The position numbers were made by a program, and so were the translations under genes. From assembly GCF_000711295.1 (NCBI RefSeq), contig NZ_JOMJ01000003.1, positions 1,313,501-1,377,500 of the forward strand: a stretch of DNA of 64,000 nucleotides, read 5' to 3'. Positions 57,929-64,000 of this stretch are shown piece by piece. This DNA comes from Desulfohalovibrio reitneri (GTDB taxonomy: Bacteria > Desulfobacterota > Desulfovibrionia > Desulfovibrionales > Desulfovibrionaceae). The notes below the pieces were generated by a model. The model searched no databases and was not told where the DNA came from. It saw only the letters and a list, made by a program, of their open reading frames with translations. How positions within the stretch are numbered: the first letter of the stretch is position 1; each line of letters opens with the position of its first letter.

Positions 57929-58195
57929 GTGCGGTCCCTTCCGTACCTGCTCGTCCGGTTCTATCAGCTAGCCGTTTCCCCGTTGACCCCGCCGGGTTGC
58001 CGATTCCAGCCCACCTGCTCCGAGTACGCCAGGCAGGCGCTTGAGGTGCACGGTTCACGGCGGGGCGGCATGCTCGCCCTCGGAAGGCTCCTCAGGTGCC
58101 ACCCGTTCCGCCGCGGCGGGTACGATCCCGTACCACCCCCCTCCCCGGGGGACGACGGCCGAAGGCGCCAAGAAAAGAGAGTCTTCCGTGGATAG
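57929..58195 (+). CDS. yidD: Membrane protein insertion efficiency factor YidD
   Basis: This 88-residue protein has the conserved core [17 protein letters not shown] and [17 protein letters not shown]. It is thought to help YidC-dependent membrane insertion. It has a GTG start four bases after rnpA, and its end overlaps the yidC start by eight bases. Confidence 0.93.
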   Translation: MRSLPYLLVRFYQLAVSPLTPPGCRFQPTCSEYARQALEVHGSRRGGMLALGRLLRCHPFRRGGYDPVPPPSPGDDGRRRQEKRVFRG

Positions 58196-59807
58196 CAAAC
58201 GGGTTGTCATAGCCACCGCCCTGTCCTTCGTCATCATCCTGGTCTGGAGCCTGTACTTCTCGCCGGAACAGGCGCCCCAGCCCCAGCAACCGCAACAGCA
58301 GCAAGCCCAGCGGCAGGCCGACCCCGGGGCGGACACCGGCTTGCCCGCCACCCAGCCCGACCGCTCCATGCCGGAGATGGACCTGGTGCGGGCCGAGGGC
58401 GAGCGCATCACCGTCAACACCCCGCTCTACAAGGCCGTGCTGAACACCGGCGGCGGTCTGCTGGAGCGGTTCTCCCTGCGCGACTACAAGGAATCCATCA
58501 AGCCCAATTCGGCCGACGTGGACCTCGTCTCCGAGAGCGCCATGGCCAAGGCGCCGCTGGGCCTCATCTGGATCGGCCGTCCCACCTGGACAGAGGGCAA
58601 GTGGTCTTTCGACGGCTCCGACCTCGAGCTCTCCGGTGACGAAACCGGCACCATGCGGCTGGTCTGCGACCTGCCCGACGCCCGGCTGGTGCGCAGCCTG
58701 ACCTTCCACGCCGACTCCTACCTCGTGGAGGAGGACGTGCGGGTCATCTCCCGCACCGAGGCGCCCCTCGAGGGGCGCCTGGCCTTCACCCTGGCCTCCT
58801 CCGGGCTGGCGGGCGACGACAGCAGCCGCTACAACAACGACCGGATAGCCTGGCTGGCCAACGACTCCATGGACGAGGAGGACGACGAGGACGACCTGCG
58901 GGAAGGGCTGCTGGTGGACGGCGACGTGCGCTGGGGCGGTCTGGGTTCCAACTACTTCCTGCTGGCCCTGGCCCCGGAAACCTCCGGCGCGGTGTTCAAG
59001 GCCAAGCGGAGCTCCAAGATCTACCGCCTTGCCGCCGAGCGCTCCGGCATCAGCCTGCCTCCCGGGGGCGAGACCACCGTGTCCAACTCCTACTACCTCG
59101 GCCCCAAGTCCGAGGAGGAACTGGCCGCGGCCGGGCACGGCCTCGGGCGTTCCATCGACTACGGCTTTTTGCACGTCATCGCCGCGCCCCTGGTCACGGT
59201 GCTGAAGGTCTTCCACGGCTTCGTCGGCAACTGGGGCGTGGCCATCATCCTCCTGACCATCGTCATCAAGATCATCTTCTGGCCACTCTCGCAGAAGTCC
59301 TACAAGTCCATGGAGAAGATGAAGAAGATCCAGCCGATGATGACCAAGCTGCGGGAGAAGTACAAGGACGACCGCGAGCAGCTGAACAAGGAACTGATGC
59401 AGCTCTACAAGACCTACAAGGTCAATCCCGCGGGCGGTTGCCTGCCCATGCTGCTGCAGATCCCCGTCTTCATCGGACTCTACGAGGCGCTGCTGACCTC
59501 CATCGAGCTGCGCCACGCGGCCTTCATCGAGTACGTGCCCTTCACCGACCTGCCGTGGCTGGTGGACCTCTCGGCGCGCGACCCCTATTTCGTAACCCCC
59601 CTGATCATGGGCGCCACCATGTTCCTCCAGCAGAAGATGACCCCTTCGCCGGGCGATCCGACACAAGCCAAGATCATGATGCTCATGCCGGTCGTCTTCA
59701 CCGGGCTCTTTTTGACCTTCCCGGCGGGCCTGGTCGTCTACTGGCTGACGAACAACGTGCTCTCCATTGCCCAGCAGTGGATGATCCGCAGATCGTCGGC
59801 GGCCTGA
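58188..59807 (+). CDS. yidC: Membrane protein insertase YidC
   Basis: This 539-residue protein has an N-terminal helix ([21 protein letters not shown]), a Gln/Pro-rich linker, a large periplasmic P1 domain (about 60-325) and the conserved insertase core with five helices. Core features are [40 protein letters not shown] and [13 protein letters not shown]. It inserts and folds inner-membrane proteins. The GTG start at 58188 overlaps the end of yidD. Confidence 0.96.
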   Translation: MDSKRVVIATALSFVIILVWSLYFSPEQAPQPQQPQQQQAQRQADPGADTGLPATQPDRSMPEMDLVRAEGERITVNTPLYKAVLNTGGGLLERFSLRDYKESIKPNSADVDLVSESAMAKAPLGLIWIGRPTWTEGKWSFDGSDLELSGDETGTMRLVCDLPDARLVRSLTFHADSYLVEEDVRVISRTEAPLEGRLAFTLASSGLAGDDSSRYNNDRIAWLANDSMDEEDDEDDLREGLLVDGDVRWGGLGSNYFLLALAPETSGAVFKAKRSSKIYRLAAERSGISLPPGGETTVSNSYYLGPKSEEELAAAGHGLGRSIDYGFLHVIAAPLVTVLKVFHGFVGNWGVAIILLTIVIKIIFWPLSQKSYKSMEKMKKIQPMMTKLREKYKDDREQLNKELMQLYKTYKVNPAGGCLPMLLQIPVFIGLYEALLTSIELRHAAFIEYVPFTDLPWLVDLSARDPYFVTPLIMGATMFLQQKMTPSPGDPTQAKIMMLMPVVFTGLFLTFPAGLVVYWLTNNVLSIAQQWMIRRSSAA

Positions 59808-59833
59808 GCGGGGCCTGACAAGGAGCAAGGCCT

Positions 59834-60919
59834 ATGAGCGAGTACAAGGAGTTCACAGGCAAAGGACTGGATGAGGCCATCCAGTCCGCCTGCGACCATT
59901 TTGGATTGGAACGCAACAAACTGGAAATCGAGATCCTGTCCGGCGGCTCGTCCGGTATTTTTGGGCTGGTGGGCAAGAAAAAGGCCGTTATCAAGGCCCG
60001 GCCGCGCGGCCAGGTTTCCGTACCCGAGGAAGAAAAGGGCGAGGGCAAGTCCCGCGGCCGCCGTCCCCGCGGCAAGGGCGGCAAGCCCAAGAAAAACGAA
60101 GCCGCCCCGCCGAAAAAGGACGAGGCAAAACCGCCCAAGCGGGACGAGGCCAAGCCACCAAAAAAAGAAGCGGCCAAGGCTCCGAAAAAGGAGAGCGCGG
60201 CTCCCCCCCAGCGGGACGTGGACGCGCCTCCAGCCGCCGAGGAGTCCTCTCCCCAGGCCGTTGACGAGACACGCCCTCCGGCTTCGGACGAGGCCGCCCT
60301 TCCCGTTCCGGAAGAGCGTTCCGCTCCCCAGCCGAAGGAGCAAGCCGCGCCCCCCGCCTCCACCGGCACGGATTACGAGGATGAGGAGCCGGAGGAAGAG
60401 AACTTCAACCGCTGGCCCGAGGACATGGAGCGCCCCCTTGACGACAAAGAGCTGGAACAGCTCATCAAGGAGACCGTGACCATCCTCATCAAGCCCATCG
60501 TGGGCGAAGTGCCCGTCGAAGTCATTCAGACCAAGGACCGCATCAAGGTCGTGGTGGACGACGAGGAACAGGCCGGATTGCTCATCGGCCGCGAGGGCCA
60601 GACCATCAACGCCCTGCAGTACCTGACCAACCGCATCGTGGCCAAGCAGCGCGACGAGCAGATCAAAATCCAGCTCGACGCCGGCGACTACCGCGAGCGG
60701 CAGGACGACAAGTTGCGGCAGATGGCCATGTACCTGGCGGACAAGGCCAGGACACAGAACCGCCCCCAATCCACCAAGCCGCTGTCCTCCTACCACCGCC
60801 GGGTCGTCCACTTGGCCCTGCAGGCGGACGAATCGGTATCCACCCGATCCAAGGGGGACGGGCCGCTGAAGAGGGTCCTCATCAGTCCCAAGCGGGAGCG
60901 GGGACGCCAGCAACAATAA
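59834..60919 (+). CDS. jag: RNA-binding protein Jag/KhpB
   Basis: This 361-residue protein has an N-terminal Jag_N domain (about 1-55; GKGLDEAIQSACDHFGL, GGSSGIFGLVGKKKAVI). A disordered Lys/Pro/Glu-rich linker of about 140 residues follows, then a KH domain (about 215-290; GLLIGREGQTINALQYLTN) and a C-terminal R3H domain (SSYHRRVVHLALQ). The linker is much longer than in Firmicute KhpB. It lies 26 bases after yidC and before an intrinsic terminator. Confidence 0.94.
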   Translation: MSEYKEFTGKGLDEAIQSACDHFGLERNKLEIEILSGGSSGIFGLVGKKKAVIKARPRGQVSVPEEEKGEGKSRGRRPRGKGGKPKKNEAAPPKKDEAKPPKRDEAKPPKKEAAKAPKKESAAPPQRDVDAPPAAEESSPQAVDETRPPASDEAALPVPEERSAPQPKEQAAPPASTGTDYEDEEPEEENFNRWPEDMERPLDDKELEQLIKETVTILIKPIVGEVPVEVIQTKDRIKVVVDDEEQAGLLIGREGQTINALQYLTNRIVAKQRDEQIKIQLDAGDYRERQDDKLRQMAMYLADKARTQNRPQSTKPLSSYHRRVVHLALQADESVSTRSKGDGPLKRVLISPKRERGRQQQ

Positions 60920-60922
60920 TCA

Positions 60923-60946
60923 AGGGGGCCCGCGGGCCCCCTTTTT
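60923..60946 (+). terminator. Terminator-like hairpin between jag and mnmE
   Basis: A perfect ten-base stem, AGGGGGCCCG (60923-60932) with CGGGCCCCCT (60933-60942), is followed by TTTT. It ends only nine bases before the mnmE ATG, so readthrough or attenuation must feed mnmE unless another promoter exists inside jag. Confidence 0.8.
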
Positions 60947-60955
60947 CGTGGAGCC

Positions 60956-62335
60956 ATGCAAAAGCAGCGCGCCGAAACCATCGTGGCCCAGGCCACCCCG
61001 CCCGGACCGGGAGGCGTCGGCGTGGTGCGCCTTTCCGGGCCGGACGCCCGCGAGATCCTGGCCTCCCTCTTCCACCCGGCGCATTCGGGGTTCATCGGGT
61101 TCCGGCCGCGCTTCATGCACCACGGGGAATTGCTGGACCGCGGGGGGCGTGCCGTGGACGAAGTGCTGGCTGTGTTCTTCCCCGGTCCCGCCTCCTTCAC
61201 CGGCGAGGACGTGGCCGAGCTGCATTGTCACGGCTCCCCGGCCGTGCTGCGCGAAGCGGTGGAGGCGGCCCATGCCGCCGGGGCGAGACCGGCGGAGCGC
61301 GGCGAGTTCACCCGCCGGGCCTATCTCAACGGCAAGCTGGATCTGGCCCAGGCCGAGGCCGTGGCCGAACTCATCGCCGCCCCCGGCAGGGAGGCGGCTG
61401 AGCAGGCCAGCGCCAGGCTGGCCGGAATGCTGTCCGGCAGGGTGGACGCCCTGCGCGAGGAGTTGGTCCACTTGCGCACTGCGTTCTGCTTGGCCGTGGA
61501 CTTTCCAGAGGACGAGGTTGAGTGCGCCCCGCCGGACAAGATCGGCGGCAGACTGCAGAGCGTGCTTCAGGAAGTGCGAAGGCTGACCTCGGCCGCCGGG
61601 CGCGGCAAGCTGGTCCGCGAGGGGGCGCTGGTGGTGCTGGCGGGGCGCGTCAACGCGGGCAAGTCCAGCCTGCTCAACGCCCTTCTCGGCCGCGAACGGG
61701 CCATCGTTTCCGAGTGCCCCGGCACCACCCGGGACTACCTGGAGGAGGCCTGCCTGCTGGACGGCCTGCCCGCGCGTCTGGTGGACACGGCAGGCCTGCG
61801 CGAGACCCAGGGCGAGGTGGAGCTGGAGGGCGTGCGCCGCTCCCGGGAACTGCTGGATGCGGCCGACCTGGCCCTGCTGGTGCTGGACGCCTCTGCCCCT
61901 CCCTTTGCGGCGGAGGCGGCCCTGGCCGAGGAGCTGGGCCCCTCTCGCTGCCTGGTGGTGATGAACAAGGCGGACCTGCCGGGCGCGGTCGACGAGCCGC
62001 CGCCGGAGTTTTCGGGATTCCCCTGGGTGCGTGTCTCGGCCCGGAGCGGTCGCGGACTGGACACGCTTTCCCGCGCGGCCAGGGAAATGGCCGAGGGCTC
62101 GGCCGGAGCGGCCGAAGCGGCCGAGGTGGCCCCCAACCGGCGGCAGGCGCGGGCCCTGGAGCGGGCCGCCGTGGAACTGGAAGAGCTGCTCCGCGACCAG
62201 TCGGCCGGGGTGCCGCCCGACCTGCTGGGCGTACGGCTGGAGTCGGCCTGTGCCGCCCTGGAGGAAGTCAGCGGCCGGATCGCTCCGGAGGACGTCCTGG
62301 AGGAGGTATTCACCTCCTTCTGCATCGGCAAGTAA
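60956..62335 (+). CDS. mnmE: tRNA modification GTPase MnmE
   Basis: This 459-residue protein has an N-terminal folate-binding domain (TIVAQATPPGPGGVGVVRLSG, GEFTRRAYLNGKLDLAQAEA) and a helical domain with an embedded G domain: G1 GRVNAGKSS, G3 DTAGL, G4 NKAD. It ends with the FCIGK motif whose Cys is conserved. With MnmG it modifies the wobble uridine of several tRNAs. The start GTGGAGCC-ATG follows the terminator-like hairpin. Confidence 0.96.
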   Translation: MQKQRAETIVAQATPPGPGGVGVVRLSGPDAREILASLFHPAHSGFIGFRPRFMHHGELLDRGGRAVDEVLAVFFPGPASFTGEDVAELHCHGSPAVLREAVEAAHAAGARPAERGEFTRRAYLNGKLDLAQAEAVAELIAAPGREAAEQASARLAGMLSGRVDALREELVHLRTAFCLAVDFPEDEVECAPPDKIGGRLQSVLQEVRRLTSAAGRGKLVREGALVVLAGRVNAGKSSLLNALLGRERAIVSECPGTTRDYLEEACLLDGLPARLVDTAGLRETQGEVELEGVRRSRELLDAADLALLVLDASAPPFAAEAALAEELGPSRCLVVMNKADLPGAVDEPPPEFSGFPWVRVSARSGRGLDTLSRAAREMAEGSAGAAEAAEVAPNRRQARALERAAVELEELLRDQSAGVPPDLLGVRLESACAALEEVSGRIAPEDVLEEVFTSFCIGK

Positions 62336-62393
62336 TCATTTCGCCGCGCCCGGCCGTATGCCAAGCTGCCCAAAACGCCAACACGGGGGATGC

Positions 62394-62678
62394 ATGACCA
62401 CGGCGCAAGCGCGAGCCCAGGCCTACCTGGAGCACATCGATTTCGAGTTCACCGAAGCGGGCATGACGCCCGTGCTGACGGAGGACGCGCCGGATGAGCT
62501 GCTCGACTTGGCCCGCCGCGTGGCGGGGGGCACCGGAGCCGGGGAAATGGTGGTTCTCTTCGAGGCCCTGACCACCGTCTGCGAGGCGAAGGACCCCCTT
62601 CTCTGCGAAGTGGACGAGAAGGTCTGCGGCCTGGACGCCTACCACCGGCTGGTGGAGGAGCTGACGAGGGGCGGCTGA
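62394..62678 (+). CDS. Small hypothetical protein downstream of mnmE
   Basis: This 94-residue acidic protein (MTTAQARAQAYLEHIDFEFT...) is preceded by GGGGG. No membrane segment is visible. A FEALTTVCEAKDPLLCEVDEKVCGL stretch holds three cysteines. I do not recognise the family. It lies 58 bases after mnmE and may be cotranscribed. Confidence 0.65.
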   Translation: MTTAQARAQAYLEHIDFEFTEAGMTPVLTEDAPDELLDLARRVAGGTGAGEMVVLFEALTTVCEAKDPLLCEVDEKVCGLDAYHRLVEELTRGG

Positions 62679-62684
62679 ACCCGC

Positions 62685-62810
62685 TCAGGCGTTGCCGCGC
62701 CTGGGCTCCTCTTCGGTTTCGAAGAGGGGGTCCAGCGCGCCGCCGAGCAGGCGGTTGACCACGTGCAGCACGGCGCCAATGAGGCGGAGGGGAACGTTTC
62801 GTGATGACAT
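62685..62810 (-). CDS. Possible 41-residue small protein
   Basis: A short minus-strand frame encodes MSSRNVPLRLIGAVLHVVNRLLGGALDPL followed by an acidic tail and stop. The first 28 residues form an amphipathic, partly hydrophobic helix pattern. There is no clear ribosome-binding site. It occupies the only gap between the plus-strand gene ending at 62678 and the sensor kinase at 62911. Confidence 0.3.
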   Translation of the reverse strand: MSSRNVPLRLIGAVLHVVNRLLGGALDPLFETEEEPRRGNA

Positions 62811-62910
62811 ACGGTTTTTTCCCGAACGGGAAGCGACTCTTTAGGTCATCAACCCCGGTTTGACAACCCCTTTTTCAAGCGTTGCGAAAAGCGGCTTTCA
62901 GGAGCACAAC

Positions 62911-64000
62911 ATGCGAATGCGCGCTTTCGGCCGGTTACATCCCTTTCGCGGCCCCGCCTGGCCCGCTCTGGCCCTGGGCGTGGTGGCCCTGGTCATCTTT
63001 CCCCTGGCCCTGAACTTCGTGGTGCTGCCCCACTTCGCGGACACCGTCCGCTCCGGGGCGGAGGTCCAGTCAACCCGTCTGGCCAACCACCTGGCCGACG
63101 AGATCCACCTCAGCGAATGGTTGCGCCTGGGCAAGGACGCGCCGCCCCCAGGGACCATATTCTTCCTGCGCGGATTCATGGACGACCTGGGCGTCAACCG
63201 GGTCAACTTCTATTCCGCCGATGGGCGCCTGACGCTCTCCACGTCCGAGAAGCCTCCCTCGGCGCACATCGAGCAATCGGTGCTTGATGCGGGAATCCGT
63301 TCGGGCAAGGCCTTCTCCAGCTTGGTGCGCAAGGAGGAAGCCACAGCGGAGGGCGAGCGCTGGCAAGGCGGCGTGGTGGAAACCTACGTGCCCGTCATGG
63401 AGGGAGACCGCTACCTGGGCGCGCTGGAAATCTATCTGGATGTGTCCGCCCAGATGGCCACCCTGAACCAGGCCACCCGGCAACTGACAGTGGCCTCCCT
63501 CGGCGCCGGGGTGGTCCTGCTGCTGACCCTGGCCCTTCTGGCCAGGCGGGCCGCCGCGGGCGAGGTCGCCGTGCGGGAGTCGGAACAGCGCTACCGCAAC
63601 CTCCTGGAGCAGGCCTCGGACGGCATCTTCCTCTTCACCCCGGACGGCGAACTGCTGGAAGCCAACCAGGCGGGCCGGGAAATGGTCGGGGTCAAACGCG
63701 GAGAATCCCCGGACGTCAACCCGGCAGGGATTTTCGAGGTACCGGACTGCGACATCCCGGGCTGGTGCTTCGCCGAGCTCGTAACCGGACGGGGCGTCAC
63801 CCGGGAGGGCCGCCTTCTCTCCAGGCAGGGGGAACCGCTGGAGGTGGAAATCAACTTCAAGCGGCTGGCCGAGGACCGCGTACAGGCCATCGTCCGCGAC
63901 ATCACCCGCCGCAAGGAGGCCGAGGCCGAGGTCCGGCGGCAGCTCTCCTTCCTGCAAACCCTCATCGACGCCCTGCCTCAGCCGGTCTTCTACAAGGACA
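62911..64000 (+). CDS. Sensor protein (probable histidine kinase), truncated by the window end
   Basis: The first 363 residues are visible, starting after AGGAG. There is TM1 (about 19-41), a periplasmic sensor region (about 45-190, VNRVNFYSADGRLTLSTSEK) and TM2 (about 195-213). A PAS domain follows (about 225-340, RYRNLLEQASDGIFLFTPDG, AIVRDITRRKEAEAEVRRQ), and the start of a second PAS (LIDALPQPVFYKD) at the edge. The architecture suggests a PAS-containing histidine kinase, but a diguanylate cyclase output cannot be excluded because the output domain lies outside. Confidence 0.82.
   Translation, partial: MRMRAFGRLHPFRGPAWPALALGVVALVIFPLALNFVVLPHFADTVRSGAEVQSTRLANHLADEIHLSEWLRLGKDAPPPGTIFFLRGFMDDLGVNRVNFYSADGRLTLSTSEKPPSAHIEQSVLDAGIRSGKAFSSLVRKEEATAEGERWQGGVVETYVPVMEGDRYLGALEIYLDVSAQMATLNQATRQLTVASLGAGVVLLLTLALLARRAAAGEVAVRESEQRYRNLLEQASDGIFLFTPDGELLEANQAGREMVGVKRGESPDVNPAGIFEVPDCDIPGWCFAELVTGRGVTREGRLLSRQGEPLEVEINFKRLAEDRVQAIVRDITRRKEAEAEVRRQLSFLQTLIDALPQPVFYKD

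Overview
The window is GC-rich, densely coding DNA from a Gram-negative anaerobe, most likely a member of the Desulfovibrionales (sulfate reducers). The main reason is an eight-gene block at 7444-21820 whose content and order match the organic-acid (lactate/pyruvate) oxidation operon known from Desulfovibrio: pyruvate:ferredoxin oxidoreductase, lactate permease, FAD D-lactate dehydrogenase, its Fe-S partner, phosphate acetyltransferase, acetate kinase and two LUD/Fe-S L-lactate dehydrogenase proteins. Upstream of it, on the same strand, lie a sigma-54 response regulator, a sensor kinase and an FMN alpha-hydroxy-acid dehydrogenase. Together these genes import lactate, oxidise both isomers to pyruvate, then to acetyl-CoA and acetate with ATP formation.

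Layout. 1-5832 (minus strand): a TetR-controlled ABC exporter operon with the gene order of cecR-ybhGFSR. 6040-7374: a sulfotransferase and a small orphan protein. 7444-27332 (minus): the lactate locus. Copies of an 18-bp palindrome, TGTCCG-N6-CGGACA, lie about 96 bp upstream of sigma-54-type promoters in front of both the oxidation operon and the FMN dehydrogenase/kinase/regulator operon. 27546-32055 (plus): a PilZ protein (frameshifted), a short prepilin peptidase, a universal stress protein and a CLC chloride channel. 32097-40487: a diguanylate cyclase, a lytic transglycosylase, MarC, a DMT permease, a decayed NRPS-like gene, a hexapeptide acetyltransferase and a COG2509 flavoprotein, followed by tRNA-Phe. 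40792-43869 (minus): a FecR protein and a CHASE2/HD-GYP protein, both disrupted. 44230-53975 (plus): four paralogous Cache chemoreceptors in tandem, the last one beheaded by an IS3-family element. 54160-57272: small proteins, a REC-PAS-PAS protein, a PAP2 phosphatase and a second LUD protein. 57425-62335 (plus): the conserved rpmH-rnpA-yidD-yidC-jag-mnmE cluster. The window ends inside a sensor kinase.

Most of 23.8-43.9 kb is intact, but five genes there carry frameshifts or in-frame stops. They may reflect real decay or indel errors in the underlying sequence. The damage to the NRPS-like gene (missing segment plus stop) and to the IS-interrupted receptor cannot be explained by single-base errors.

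The strongest new observation is the regulatory wiring of the lactate locus: near-identical palindrome-to-promoter spacing upstream of two operons, with three palindromes phased at 33-34 bp in front of the main one.
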